Shown: in pieces, positions 1 to 9,262 of the stretch
How the letters are laid out: each line of letters begins with the position of its first letter
How positions within the stretch are numbered: position 1 is the stretch's first letter
Source: Hyphomicrobiales bacterium
GTDB taxonomy: Bacteria; Pseudomonadota; Alphaproteobacteria; Rhizobiales; Beijerinckiaceae
NCBI GenBank assembly: GCA_019075865.1
Contig: JAGXAN010000007.1
Location: forward strand, 1 to 64,000
Direction of reading: 5' to 3'
DNA: 64,000 nt
Notes under the pieces: generated by a model
The model's input: the letters and a program-made list of their open reading frames with translations, nothing else
What the model was told of the DNA's origin: nothing
The model's database searches: none
Translations under genes and position numbers: made by a program

Positions 1-150
1 AAATCCAGCCAAGCCTAACCCGCGCTTACCCCGTCTGCGCAACCCCGACCAGCTTCGACGGGGTAAGCCCTACCGCTGCTGCCTCACGACCAAAAAGAGG
101 GGTCCTTTTTCGATGCTTATTGGGGGTCCCAATTGCTTGCTGATTGACAG

Positions 151-1000
151 CGCATAGCGCCGAAGCAAACCAGAGGATGCGGGAAGGGCGCGCGCAATGG
201 GCAAGCACTGGTTTGCTTCGCTGCGCTCGCAATGACGAGACCCCACCCGTCATTGCGAGGCGCATAGCGCCGAAGCAAACCAGAGGATGCGGGAAGGGCG
301 CGCGCAATGGGCAAGCACTGGTTTGCTTCGCTACGCTCGCAATGACGATGCCCCCCGTCATTGCGAGGCGCATAGCGCCGAAGCAAACCAGAGGATGCGG
401 GAAGGGTGCACGCAATGGGCAAGCACTGGTTTGCTTCGCTGCGCTCGCAATGACGAGACCCATCCGTCATTGCGAGGCGCATAGCGCCGAAGCAAACCAG
501 AGGATGCGGGAAGGGCGCGCGCAATGGGCAAGCACTGGTTTGCTTCGCTGCGCTCGCAATGACGAGCCCCACCCGTCATTGCGAGGCGCATAGCGCCGAA
601 GCAACCCAGTGGTTTCGGGAAGGGTGCGCGTTATGGGCAAGCACTGGTTTGCTTCGCTGCGCTCGCAATGACGAGACCCATCCGTCATTGCGAGGCGCAT
701 AGCGCCGAAGCAACCCAGTGGTTTCGGGAAGGGCGCGCGTTATGGGCAAGCACTGGCTTGCTTCGCTGCGCTCGCAATGACGAGCCCCCACCCGTCATTG
801 CGAGGCGCATAGCGCCGAAGCAAACCAGAGGATGCGGGAAGGGTGCGTGTTATGGGCGGGCACTGGCTTGCTTCGCTACGCTCGCAATGACGAGCCCCAC
901 CCGTCATTGCGAGGCGCTTAGCGCCGAAGCAACCCAGAGGATGCGGGAAGGGTGCGCGCTATGGGCAAGCACTGGCTTGCTTCGCTCCGCTCGCAATGAC
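151..1000. repeat. Tandem array of about eight 108-110 bp palindromic units
   Basis: Eight near-identical units follow each other; the full ones begin at 248, 356, 465, 574, 683, 793 and 902, and a first unit from about 151 lacks its left tip. Each unit is a large inverted repeat. The left arm starts CGTCATTGCGAG and continues to GAAGCAAACCAG; the right arm mirrors it with CTGGTTTGCTTC and CTCGCAATGACG. A centre of about 35 bp separates the arms, and units are joined by 8-10 bp linkers. Units 5 to 8 carry arm variants (CAACCCAG on the left, CTGGCTTGC on the right), and the centre has two versions. The open frames across it are by-products of the period and are not genes. Bases 1-150 show nothing I can name. 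The element resembles the interspersed CATTGCGAG palindromes common between genes of alphaproteobacteria, here tandemly amplified. Confidence 0.95.
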
Positions 1001-1183
1001 GCGGAGGGGTGGGGTGGGATGAGCGGCCGTCAAATAATTTGAAACTGGTGTGTTCAAGAAGGCTACTTATGCGTGCAAACGTACCATTTTGGTTTTATAT
1101 TTGCCATGGTAAATTGTGTTTTCACGCACTGCTCTGATTTTATTGTGCGGTGTGGGCGCTTTTGAGCTTTTGGGGATTGAGAT

Positions 1184-1951
1184 ATGTTTGAAACGTTTTC
1201 AGGGCTTGGCGTTGCGTTGCTACTACTCCTGCTGTTACTCTTGATTCTGGCCGCCCGGTCATTTGGCATAAATCAGGAATATCAACGCGGCGTTCTTTTT
1301 CGACTTGGCCGGGTTAAAATCACCAAAGGCCCTGGCCTGTTTTGGTGCATTCCTATGATCGAGCGTGTTACCAAGGTTGACATGCGCACCATAACTGAAG
1401 CGCTTGATACTCAGGAATCGGTAACACGGGATGGTGTAGCTGTTCGGGTTAATGCCGTACTCTGGTTTCGTGCCATGAATCCGGTGGAGGTTATCACCTC
1501 CGTCATCAATTGGCAGGGTGCCGTCATTCAAGCCGCCGAAACGAGTTTGCGTGATGCGATTGGGCAAAGCGATCTTGACCAAATCCTCAAGGACCGGACG
1601 ACAATCAACAAGCGGCTCCTCGAACTGCTTATCAAAACCTGCGCGAAATGGGGCGTGGCGGTTGACTCTGTCGAGATCAAGGACCTCGATATCCCCGAGC
1701 AGATGCAACGCGCCATCGCTCGCGAGGCGGAAGCAATACGTGAGAAGCGAGCGCGGATCATCAAAGCGGAAGGCGAGAAGGAAGCATCGCAGACCCTTGC
1801 CGATGCTGCGCGCATCATTGGGGAAGTGCCTGGCGCACTGGAATTGCGCCGTCTGCAAACACTCAGTGAAATTGGCGTTGAGCATAACTCTACAATAGTC
1901 GCAATGTTTCCAACCGAATTGCTCGAAGCCGCAAAGCGGTTTGCAACCTGA
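1184..1951 (+). CDS. Slipin / stomatin-like SPFH membrane protein
   Basis: This 255-residue protein has one leucine-rich N-terminal membrane segment (about residues 8-24), then a complete SPFH/Band 7 domain starting around the EYQRGVLFRLGR motif. A charged, alanine-rich helix with EAEAIREKRARIIKAEGEKEA follows at about 180-215. That layout is typical of bacterial slipins, which oligomerise on the inner membrane and are linked to membrane microdomains and protease control. Slipins are often encoded next to an NfeD protein; none is present here, so the gene stands alone between the repeat array and the galactoside locus. The start at 1184 is preceded by a purine-rich GGGGATTGAG. The family call is firm, but the cellular role is not shown by the sequence. 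Confidence 0.93.
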   Translation: MFETFSGLGVALLLLLLLLLILAARSFGINQEYQRGVLFRLGRVKITKGPGLFWCIPMIERVTKVDMRTITEALDTQESVTRDGVAVRVNAVLWFRAMNPVEVITSVINWQGAVIQAAETSLRDAIGQSDLDQILKDRTTINKRLLELLIKTCAKWGVAVDSVEIKDLDIPEQMQRAIAREAEAIREKRARIIKAEGEKEASQTLADAARIIGEVPGALELRRLQTLSEIGVEHNSTIVAMFPTELLEAAKRFAT

Positions 1952-2110
1952 TCAAAATAGCCCTCCTTCTTGCCTCAATCTACTTTCCAGCTTTGACTGT
2001 TTTCAGCAAGAATAGGCCCTAAGCGGTTTGTATCTCGTGCCCCCTCGCGCTCCGGCACGCATTCATCTCGAACTGCCCATGACCTTTGAACTTCTGCCGG
2101 CTTTTCGCCC

Positions 2111-3172
2111 TCAGCGGAGGCGTATTTCTGTTTTTGTGTCAAACAGGATTGCCGCTTCGACGGGGAAGGTGACGCCGACCTTGGTGCCGGTCGCGATTTT
2201 GATGTCTTCGTGGGCTTCGACCGTCATCCGCTCGCCGGAGGGTCCGGTCAGATAGACGTAAGATGTTCCGCCCAGCGCCTCGGTCAACTCGACGCGGTGG
2301 GTGCTGCCGGCGTGATCGAGCGTGAGGTGCTGCGGGCGCAGGCCCAGCGTGACGGGGGAGCCATTCGGGGGCAGGTTGACTGGCAGCGAGACCTTGGCAT
2401 GGCCAAGGCCGGGCACAAGCACGGTGCCGTCGTGCACGCTGGCCGCGAGGAAGTTCATTGCGGGCGAGCCGATGAAGCCCGCCACGAATTTGTTGTCGGG
2501 GTCGCGGTAAAGGTCGAGCGGTGCGCCAACCTGCTCGATCAGGCCGGCGCGCAGCACCACAATTTTGTCGGCGAGGGTCATCGCCTCGACCTGGTCGTGC
2601 GTGACATAAATCATCGTCACGCCAAGTTCTTTGTGCAGGCGGGCGATTTCCACACGCATTTCAACCCGAAGTTCGGCGTCGAGGTTCGACAGGGGTTCGT
2701 CAAACAGGAATACTTCCGGCCCGCGCACGATCGCACGCCCGATGGCGACGCGTTGGCGCTGCCCGCCCGAAAGCGCCTTTGGTTTGCGCTTCAGATAGTC
2801 TTCGAGCCGCAGGATACTGGCGGCATTGCTAACCTTTTGCGAGATTTCCGCTTTGGCCACGCCGTTCATCTTGAGCCCGAAGCCCATGTTTTCCTCAACC
2901 GTCATGTGCGGGTAAAGCGCATAGGTCTGGAACACCATGGCGATGCCGCGCTCGGAGGGGTCGACCTTGGTCACGTCGCGGCTGCCGATTTCGATCCGGC
3001 CGGCGGTGGTTTCCTCCAGACCGGCGATCATGCGCAAAAGCGTGGACTTGCCACAACCGGAGGGACCGACGAAGACCACGAATTCGCCATCGGTCACGGT
3101 AAGATCAACGCCGTGGATAACCTGCGCCTGGCCGTATTTTTTCACGACATTCCTGAGATTGACACCCGACAT
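2111..3172 (-). CDS. Carbohydrate ABC transporter ATPase (MalK/UgpC type)
   Basis: This 353-residue ATPase should power the galactoside importer encoded on the other strand at 4.1-7.2 kb. Visible motifs are Walker A GPSGCGKST, the Q-loop MVFQTYALYPHMTV, the signature LSGGQRQRVAIGRA, Walker B VFLFDEPLSNLDA and the switch histidine in YVTHDQ. The last 110 residues form the TOBE-type regulatory domain seen in MalK, UgpC and MsmK. The start chosen is the ATG at 3172, which overlaps the stop of the IclR gene as TAATG and sits behind GGGGGAG. The open frame continues upstream, but only through the IclR gene in another frame. Such ATPases are often shared between several sugar importers, so the exact partner is inferred from position. 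Confidence 0.95.
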   Translation of the reverse strand: MSGVNLRNVVKKYGQAQVIHGVDLTVTDGEFVVFVGPSGCGKSTLLRMIAGLEETTAGRIEIGSRDVTKVDPSERGIAMVFQTYALYPHMTVEENMGFGLKMNGVAKAEISQKVSNAASILRLEDYLKRKPKALSGGQRQRVAIGRAIVRGPEVFLFDEPLSNLDAELRVEMRVEIARLHKELGVTMIYVTHDQVEAMTLADKIVVLRAGLIEQVGAPLDLYRDPDNKFVAGFIGSPAMNFLAASVHDGTVLVPGLGHAKVSLPVNLPPNGSPVTLGLRPQHLTLDHAGSTHRVELTEALGGTSYVYLTGPSGERMTVEAHEDIKIATGTKVGVTFPVEAAILFDTKTEIRLR

Positions 3173-3984
3173 TACTTCTCCCCCTTGCTCTCTTGTTCGG
3201 GAAAGCGCCAGCTTTCCGCTTCTGCCGCGATCAATGCCGCGGTTTGTGCAATTACGGGTGCCAGTGCCTCCAAAGCCGCGAGCGTCGTGCGCATGGTGAT
3301 GGAGGTGACCGAAATCGCGCCGATCACGCGCTTGGCCCGCGTCAGAATTGGAAAGGCGATGCAAATGATCCCCGGTTCGTGCTCTTCGTTGTCAAAGGCA
3401 TAGCCGCGCGCGCGAATGGCCTGCAATTCGGTGGTCAATTCCTTTGGTGTGGTAAGCGTGTGATGGGTGAATCGGTAAAAGGATTGGCGGGTGATGGCGC
3501 GGGCAAGGTCTGCGTCGTCCAGATAGGCCAGCATCGCCTTGCCAACGCCCGTGCAATAGGCTGGCCCAACTTTGCCAGCTTGGCTGTACATATCAACAGG
3601 CCGGCGCGCATTGCGTTTGTCGACGTAAAGCACGTGCCCGGTGTCGAGTTGGGCAAGATGGACGGTTTCGCCGATCTTGCTGGCCAGGGCATCGATATGG
3701 GGCCGTGCCAGCGGGGCAAGCGAGCTTTGCTGCCATGCCGAATGGGCAAGCCGCACCAAGCGCATGCCCGGGGCGTAGCTCTGCCGCTCCGCGTCGTAAG
3801 CCAACATGCCCTGATTGGTCAGCGTCTGCAGCAAGCGATACAGGGTTGCCTTTGGAAATCGCCCCCCGGCCAGAAGCTCTTTGAAGCGGACCGGTTGGCC
3901 ACGTTCAGCGACCATGTCCAACACATCCAGGGCTTTGCCGACGGTTCCGTCCGATGCGGTCAATGTCGTTGCAAGTTTGTCCAT
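3172..3984 (-). CDS. IclR-family transcriptional regulator of the galactoside locus
   Basis: This 270-residue protein has an N-terminal winged helix-turn-helix (about residues 12-70, with FPKATLYRLLQTL as recognition helix) and a C-terminal IclR effector domain (about 85-260, with YVDKRNARRPVDMYS and the EEHEPGIICIAFPI motif). IclR proteins bind a small metabolite and repress or activate neighbouring catabolic genes. It is divergent from the binding protein/permease/glycosidase operon and translationally coupled to the ATPase gene through TAATG. That placement makes it the likely regulator of both arms. The 126 bp divergent region contains a promoter and a palindrome that could be its operator. 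The effector, perhaps galactose or a galactonate derivative, is a guess. Confidence 0.93.
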   Translation of the reverse strand: MDKLATTLTASDGTVGKALDVLDMVAERGQPVRFKELLAGGRFPKATLYRLLQTLTNQGMLAYDAERQSYAPGMRLVRLAHSAWQQSSLAPLARPHIDALASKIGETVHLAQLDTGHVLYVDKRNARRPVDMYSQAGKVGPAYCTGVGKAMLAYLDDADLARAITRQSFYRFTHHTLTTPKELTTELQAIRARGYAFDNEEHEPGIICIAFPILTRAKRVIGAISVTSITMRTTLAALEALAPVIAQTAALIAAEAESWRFPEQESKGEK

Positions 3985-4028
3985 GACATCCAGTTTCGTT
4001 TCAATCGTCGTAACCCGTTCGCTGATGG

Positions 4029-4057
4029 TTGACAGCTTAGCCGAAGCGACGCATATT
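4029..4057 (+). promoter_or_regulatory. Predicted sigma-70 promoter of the galactoside operon
   Basis: TTGACA at 4029-4034 is a perfect -35 hexamer. A 17 bp spacer separates it from CATATT at 4052-4057, which matches four of the six bases of TATAAT. It lies between the divergent IclR gene and the binding-protein gene and points at the latter. The start of transcription would fall near 4064, leaving a leader of about 45 bases. No promoter was mapped experimentally. Confidence 0.55.
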
Positions 4058-4076
4058 TTTCAATAAGTAAAACTGA

Positions 4077-4093
4077 GTTTCATATATTGGAAC
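4077..4093. promoter_or_regulatory. Candidate IclR operator palindrome
   Basis: GTTTCATATATTGGAAC is an imperfect inverted repeat with arms GTTTCA and TGGAAC around TATAT. It sits just downstream of the predicted promoter and upstream of the GGGAGGAA ribosome site of the binding-protein gene. IclR proteins bind short AT-centred palindromes with GAAC/GTTC-like arms, so this is a reasonable operator in a position that would block early elongation or initiation. This is inference from position and symmetry only. Confidence 0.4.
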
Positions 4094-4110
4094 CAAAAAG
4101 GGAGGAAATT

Positions 4111-5346
4111 ATGGTCCAATTTTCACGCGGAACATGGGCGTTGCTTGCCGCAGCAACCGTCATCGGCGCGCAAGCCCACGCTGGCGAAATCAAGATTTTT
4201 ACCGATACTTCGGATCCTGCGCCCAAGGCGGCGTTTCAGGCGCTGATCGCCGATTTTGAAAAAGCGAACCCGGATGTGAAGGTCACGCCGACGTTCTTCG
4301 ATCATGAAGGCTACAAGACCGCGATCCGCAACTTCCTGACGGCGGACGCGCCGGATGTGGCAAACTGGTATGCCGGCAATCGCATGGCCCCCTTTGTGAA
4401 GGCTGGCCAATTCGCCGATGTGTCGGATGTATGGGAAAAGAATGGCCTGAAAAGCACGCTGAAATCGGCGCTGCCCTCAATGACGATTGATGGAAAACAA
4501 TGGGGCATTCCCTACACTTACTATCAATGGGGCGTGTACTATAACAAAGACGTGTTCAAGAAATTTGGCGTCGATGTTCCCAAGACCTTTGATGCATTTC
4601 TGGCCGATTGCGCCAAGTTCAAAGCGGGCGGGGTGGATTGCACCACCACCGGCACCAAGGCCGGTTGGCCCGCAGGTGGCTGGTTCGATTACATGGACCT
4701 TCGGGTAAACGGTTATCAGTTTCACATGGATCTGACCGCCGGCAAGGTTGCCTGGACCGATCCGCGCGTGAAAGCGGTGTTTGCGGAATGGGCCAAACTG
4801 GTCAAGCCCGGCTATGTCACCGCCAATGCGGCAGGCATCGACTGGCAGGATGCCCTGCCATTGCTGGAGCAGGGGAAGGCTGCGACTTACCTGATCGGCA
4901 ATTTTGCGGTGGCACCGCTGAAGGCGGGCGGCATGACGGACAAGACACTCGGCTTCTTCCAATTCCCGGCGATTACGGCTGGCTTGCCGATGGCGGAAGA
5001 CGCGCCGACCGACACGATCCATATTCCGGTGGGTGCCAAGAACAAGGTTGACGCCAAGCGGTTCCTCGCCTTCGTGGCGCAGGCGGATACGCAGACCAAG
5101 CTGAATGTTGCGCTGGGTCAGTTGCCCGTCAACAATCAGTCGAAGGTGGGCGACGACCCGTTCCTGCAAGCGGGCTTCACGATGCTCTCGAATGCGGCCG
5201 GTCTCGCGCAATTCTTTGACCGTGACGCGCCAGCAGAAATGGCGAAATCGGGCATGGACGGCTTCCAGGAGTTTATGGCGCATCCGGAGCGTGTCGACAC
5301 GATCCTTGCCCACCTCGAGGATGTACGCAAGCGCGTCTACAAATGA
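4111..5346 (+). CDS. Sugar ABC transporter substrate-binding protein
   Basis: This is a 411-residue periplasmic binding protein of the MalE/UgpB-like (cluster B) family. It begins with a clear signal peptide ending near AQAHA, and the mature protein starts GEIKIFTD. Aromatic residues that would stack on sugar rings are frequent (VANWYAG, YYQWGVYYNKDVF, AGGWFDYMD). I chose the ATG at 4111 because it follows GGGAGGAA at ideal spacing; an in-frame upstream start at 4087 would add eight residues in front of the signal peptide. It is the first gene of a six-gene run with two permeases, two galactosidases and an aldolase, so an alpha- or beta-galactoside such as raffinose, melibiose or galacto-oligosaccharides is the probable ligand. 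Confidence 0.92.
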   Translation: MVQFSRGTWALLAAATVIGAQAHAGEIKIFTDTSDPAPKAAFQALIADFEKANPDVKVTPTFFDHEGYKTAIRNFLTADAPDVANWYAGNRMAPFVKAGQFADVSDVWEKNGLKSTLKSALPSMTIDGKQWGIPYTYYQWGVYYNKDVFKKFGVDVPKTFDAFLADCAKFKAGGVDCTTTGTKAGWPAGGWFDYMDLRVNGYQFHMDLTAGKVAWTDPRVKAVFAEWAKLVKPGYVTANAAGIDWQDALPLLEQGKAATYLIGNFAVAPLKAGGMTDKTLGFFQFPAITAGLPMAEDAPTDTIHIPVGAKNKVDAKRFLAFVAQADTQTKLNVALGQLPVNNQSKVGDDPFLQAGFTMLSNAAGLAQFFDRDAPAEMAKSGMDGFQEFMAHPERVDTILAHLEDVRKRVYK

Positions 5347-5422
5347 TCGGTTGATCTGAATGCCCCTTTCCGTTTCAAGAGCGGGAAGGGGTTCTTGCCT
5401 GACTGACCCGGAGTATATGTGC

Positions 5423-6331
5423 ATGGCCGCCACTGGCGAAATTCGCCGCAGTTATTGGCGTCGAAACCAACGGGCGCTGGCGCCTTGGCTTTTCATCGCG
5501 CCCGGCGCGTTCATGTTCGTGATCTATGTGGTGATCCCGATTTTCCGTTCTGTGACGATCTCATTTTACAAATGGGATGGGATGGGGCCAAAGGTGTGGA
5601 TCGGATTGAGCAATTATGCCGAGCTTTGGGGGGACCCGGCGTTTGTTGTCTCGCTGAAGAATAATTTTATCTGGTTGTTGCTCTATCTGCTGGCAGTTCC
5701 GGCGGGTCTTTTCATGGCGATTTTCCTGAATCAGACCGTGCGCGGCATCCGCGTTTACAAGTCCCTGTTTTTCTTTCCATTCGTGATTTCGCAGGTCGTC
5801 GTCGGCCTGATGTTCTCGTGGTTTTACGCGCCGGGATTTGGGTTGTTCTACAAACTCACCCAGATGCTGTCGGGCACTGGCATCGCCATTCTGGCGGACG
5901 AAAGGTTTGCCACTTATGGCATCATCGCCGCAGGACTTTGGCCACAGATCGCCTATTGCATGATCTTGTATTTGACGGGCCTCAACAATGTGTCGCCTGA
6001 CCAGATAGAGGCGGCGCGCCTCGATGGGGCCAAGGGTTGGAAGATGTTGTGGTATGTCATCATCCCGCAATTGCGCCCGGCAACCTTCATTGCCGCTGTC
6101 GTAACGGTGATCGGCGCGCTGCGCTCGTTCGATCTCGTTTCGATCATGACGCAGGGCGGGCCCTATGGCTCCACGCGGGTGCTTTCCTATTACATGTACG
6201 AAACGGCGCTGAGCGAATATGGCTACCGCATGGGTTATGGCGCGGCGATCGCGGTGGTTCTGTTCCTGATCATGATGCTTTTCATCTCCGGTTTCATCTG
6301 GAAGATGTACCGCGACGAAACGGAGCGCTGA
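5423..6331 (+). CDS. Sugar ABC transporter permease, MalF/UgpA type
   Basis: This 302-residue inner-membrane protein has six predicted membrane helices, the first near residues 20-40 (LFIAPGAFMFVIYVVIPIF). The permease EAA loop is visible as EAARLDGAKGWKMLWYVIIPQLRP, which docks with the ATPase. The start at 5423 is preferred because GGAG lies nine bases upstream; the in-frame ATG at 5417 is too close to that site and the earlier one at 5360 lacks one. It is followed after a single base by the second permease gene, as expected for a heterodimeric channel of a carbohydrate uptake-1 type importer. Confidence 0.93.
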   Translation: MAATGEIRRSYWRRNQRALAPWLFIAPGAFMFVIYVVIPIFRSVTISFYKWDGMGPKVWIGLSNYAELWGDPAFVVSLKNNFIWLLLYLLAVPAGLFMAIFLNQTVRGIRVYKSLFFFPFVISQVVVGLMFSWFYAPGFGLFYKLTQMLSGTGIAILADERFATYGIIAAGLWPQIAYCMILYLTGLNNVSPDQIEAARLDGAKGWKMLWYVIIPQLRPATFIAAVVTVIGALRSFDLVSIMTQGGPYGSTRVLSYYMYETALSEYGYRMGYGAAIAVVLFLIMMLFISGFIWKMYRDETER

Positions 6332-6332
6332 G

Positions 6333-7178
6333 ATGTTTCCCAGACCGATTGCCCAAGTGTCTCCCATCGCGCGCTTTTCCTACAAATTAGCGCTGCCGGT
6401 TGTTTTGGTGCTATGGCTTTTGCCGTTTCTTGGTGTGGCCGTGACCTCGCTGAAACCGGCCGCTGATCTGGCGCAGGGCAATTATTTTGGTTGGCCGAGC
6501 CATCTGGCCTTTGGCAATTACGCCGATGTTTTCCGCAACTCGCCCATAGCCCATTACATCCTCAACAGTTTCAAGGTTACGATCCCGACGGTGATTGGCG
6601 CGGTGGCCTTGTCCTGCATGATTGGCTTTGCACTGGCGGTTTACAATTTCCGCTTCAACCTGCTGATCTTTTTTATCTTCGTTGCGGGCAATTTTGTGCC
6701 GTTTCAGATTTTGATGGTGCCGGTGCGCGATCTGACGCTGAAATTGGGGCTGTATAACACCATCACCGGGCTCGCCCTGTTTCACATTTCGTTCCAGACC
6801 GGCTTCTGCACGCTCTTCATGCGCAATTTCATCAAGTCCCTGCCTCCCGAATTGATCGAGGCGGCGCGGGTGGAAGGCGTGACGGAGATCCAGATTTTCT
6901 GGCATGTCGTTCTTCCCTTGATGCGTCCGGCCATTGCGGCGCTTTCGGTGCTGGTGTTCACCTTCATCTGGAATGACTATTTTTGGGCGACCGTGCTGAC
7001 GACCGGCCCCAACACGCAACCCGTGACGGCGGGGCTTTACACGCTGAACGGCCAATGGGTCGCGGCTTGGCAATTGGTGTCGGCAGGGTCCATCGTCGCT
7101 GCCATGCCACCAGTGCTGATGTTCTTTGCGATGCAGCGCCATTTTATCGCGGGTCTGACATTGGGAGCGGTCAAGTGA
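6333..7178 (+). CDS. Sugar ABC transporter permease, MalG/UgpE type
   Basis: This 281-residue partner permease has six membrane helices and the EAA loop EAARVEGVTEIQIFWHVVLPLMRP at about 175-198. It starts two bases after the stop of the first permease gene. Its own TGA overlaps the ATG of the alpha-galactosidase gene (TGATG), so import and hydrolysis are translationally linked. Family and partner assignment are firm; the substrate follows from the enzymes next door. Confidence 0.93.
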   Translation: MFPRPIAQVSPIARFSYKLALPVVLVLWLLPFLGVAVTSLKPAADLAQGNYFGWPSHLAFGNYADVFRNSPIAHYILNSFKVTIPTVIGAVALSCMIGFALAVYNFRFNLLIFFIFVAGNFVPFQILMVPVRDLTLKLGLYNTITGLALFHISFQTGFCTLFMRNFIKSLPPELIEAARVEGVTEIQIFWHVVLPLMRPAIAALSVLVFTFIWNDYFWATVLTTGPNTQPVTAGLYTLNGQWVAAWQLVSAGSIVAAMPPVLMFFAMQRHFIAGLTLGAVK

Positions 7179-9262
7179 TGCCGACATGGCGGGTGGATGC
7201 CGGGGCGCAGTCGCTGGTGATGGTTTCTCATGGGGGCATACCGGCGGTTGCCTATTGGGGGGCGCGTTTGCCCGAGGGTGAGGATTTGGCCCAGATTGCT
7301 GCAGCGTGTGTGGCGGATCTGACCGGTGGTATGCTGGATGCCAGCCCTGAGCTATCGCTTTGTCCGCAATCATCCGAGGCCTTTCCCGGCCAACCCGGAT
7401 TGGTGATGGCGGAGGCGGACGGCACGCCGTTGCACCCGCGTTTTCGGTTTGCCAGCGCGGAAGTCACCGGGCAGGGCCTTTTCCTGACCTCGACCGCGGG
7501 TGCGCTGAAATTGATCCACCGGATTTCGGTGGAGGGCGATACAGGCATGATCGGGCTGCGCAGCACGTTGACTTCTGACCGCCCGATCCGGGTGCATTGG
7601 CTGGCCGCCCCGGTTTTGCCCGCACCCCAACAGGCCAGCGAGATGATCGACGTTGCTGGTCGCTGGATTGGAGAGTTTCAACTGGTTCGCACGCCATGGG
7701 CAGCGGGCATTCGCATGCGTGAGGCGCGAACCGGGCGGTCCGGCCACGAACACCCGCCCTATCTGATCCTGCCCATTGATGCGGCCAGCAACACGAATGG
7801 CGAGGCATTTGGCCTGCAATATGGCTGGTCCGGCGGGCACCGCATGATCGCAGAGGAATTGCCGGATGGCCGACGACAGGTGCAATTTGGCCACGCCACC
7901 GGCGCAGAAACCAGGCCCGCGCGAAGTTTTGAGACCGCGGTGCTTTATGCGGCCTATTCGGCTACCGGACTTAACGGGATCGCCCGTGCAAACCAGCGGC
8001 TGATCCTGGACCGGATCGTACAGTTTCCCGACCCCACGCGCCCACGGCCGGTGCATTATAATTGCTGGGAGGCGGTCTATTTTGATCACAAGCTTGCCGA
8101 TCTCGCTGCTATCGCAGACCGGGCCGCTGCCATTGGTGCCGAGCGCTTTGTCTTGGACGATGGCTGGTTTGGTCATCGTGACAATGACACCAGCAGCCTT
8201 GGCGACTGGGTGGTGGACCGCAAGAAATGGCCCGACGGCTTGCATCCTTTGATTGCGCATGTCCACAAGGTCGGCATGACTTTTGGTCTTTGGTTCGAAC
8301 CGGAAATGGTGAACCCGGACAGCGACCTGTATCGCGCGCATCCCGAATGGGCACTGGGGGCGGCGGACCAGACGCTGGGCCGTCACCAGATGGTGCTGGA
8401 TCTCAGTCTTGCGGCGGTGCGCGAATATCTTTTTCAACAGATCGACGCGATCCTTGGCGAATACCCGATTGACTATATCAAATGGGATCACAACCGTTTG
8501 CTGCCTGTGGTGGATGCGGCGCAGACCACGGGCGTTTATGAACTGCTGGACCGTTTGCGCGCGGCGCATCCTATGGTTGAAATCGAGACCTGCGCCTCGG
8601 GCGGCGGGCGCATCGACGCGGGCATTTTGGCGCGCACGCATCGCGTTTGGCTCTCCGACAGCAATGACGCGCTGGAGCGACTGCGTATCCAGCATGATAC
8701 AGCGCTGTTCCTGCCAGCCAGCGTAACAGGCAGCCATGTTGGGCCGCGCCATTGCCATACTTCGGGGCGTGATTTGCCGATGGCGTTCCGCGCTTATGTC
8801 GCGGCGCAGCGTCACATGGGGTTCGAGATGGATTTGCGCGCGCTGACGGCGCAGGAGGAAAAGACACTGACCGCCATTACCGCATGGTGGAAAGCGGGGC
8901 GGGCATGGCGGATGTTTGCCGATATACTGCGACTTGACAGCGCCGACCCCAGCCTCACGGCAGAGATGCAATTGGCCCGCGATGGCACCCGTTTCACGGT
9001 TTTTGCGGGAATTGCCGCGACTTCGGCGCAAATTCTGCCGCGTCCCTTGCGCCTTGCCGGGCTTGATCCTGACGCGCGTTACCGTTTGACGCTGCACAAT
9101 CGCGAGGACATTCCCACCCGAAGCCGTGGTTTGCCCGCGCTTAAATCCGGCGCGCTGATGCTATCGGGCCAATATTTGATGCACCATGGCCTGACCCTGC
9201 CATGGGGCTATCCCGCAACCATGTGGGTGATCGATGGGGAACGCCTTCATCCAAACAGGTGA
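7178..9262 (+). CDS. Alpha-galactosidase, glycoside hydrolase family 36
   Basis: This 694-residue cytoplasmic enzyme releases alpha-linked galactose from melibiose, raffinose and related sugars. The GH36 layout is complete: an N-terminal beta-supersandwich (about 1-300), a TIM barrel (about 300-630) and a short C-terminal beta domain. The nucleophile lies in DYIKWDHNR and the acid/base in WLSDSNDALERLRIQ; the RFVLDDGWFGHRDND and LWFEPEMVNPDSDL motifs around the substrate pocket are also present. There is no signal peptide, so its substrate must be imported, in agreement with the permeases just upstream. The start at 7178 overlaps the permease stop as TGATG; the longer upstream reading is permease coding sequence in another frame. 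The size fits bacterial GH36 monomers (about 700-730 residues). Confidence 0.95.
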   Translation: MPTWRVDAGAQSLVMVSHGGIPAVAYWGARLPEGEDLAQIAAACVADLTGGMLDASPELSLCPQSSEAFPGQPGLVMAEADGTPLHPRFRFASAEVTGQGLFLTSTAGALKLIHRISVEGDTGMIGLRSTLTSDRPIRVHWLAAPVLPAPQQASEMIDVAGRWIGEFQLVRTPWAAGIRMREARTGRSGHEHPPYLILPIDAASNTNGEAFGLQYGWSGGHRMIAEELPDGRRQVQFGHATGAETRPARSFETAVLYAAYSATGLNGIARANQRLILDRIVQFPDPTRPRPVHYNCWEAVYFDHKLADLAAIADRAAAIGAERFVLDDGWFGHRDNDTSSLGDWVVDRKKWPDGLHPLIAHVHKVGMTFGLWFEPEMVNPDSDLYRAHPEWALGAADQTLGRHQMVLDLSLAAVREYLFQQIDAILGEYPIDYIKWDHNRLLPVVDAAQTTGVYELLDRLRAAHPMVEIETCASGGGRIDAGILARTHRVWLSDSNDALERLRIQHDTALFLPASVTGSHVGPRHCHTSGRDLPMAFRAYVAAQRHMGFEMDLRALTAQEEKTLTAITAWWKAGRAWRMFADILRLDSADPSLTAEMQLARDGTRFTVFAGIAATSAQILPRPLRLAGLDPDARYRLTLHNREDIPTRSRGLPALKSGALMLSGQYLMHHGLTLPWGYPATMWVIDGERLHPNR

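Noticed and set aside
151-1000. CRISPR array
   Set aside because: Units are 108-110 bp and nearly identical throughout, with no variable spacers and no cas genes nearby.
26-1042. Several overlapping open frames on both strands across the repeat array
   Set aside because: They repeat the same peptide with the array period and arise only because the unit is close to a multiple of three in places; there is no ribosome site or family.
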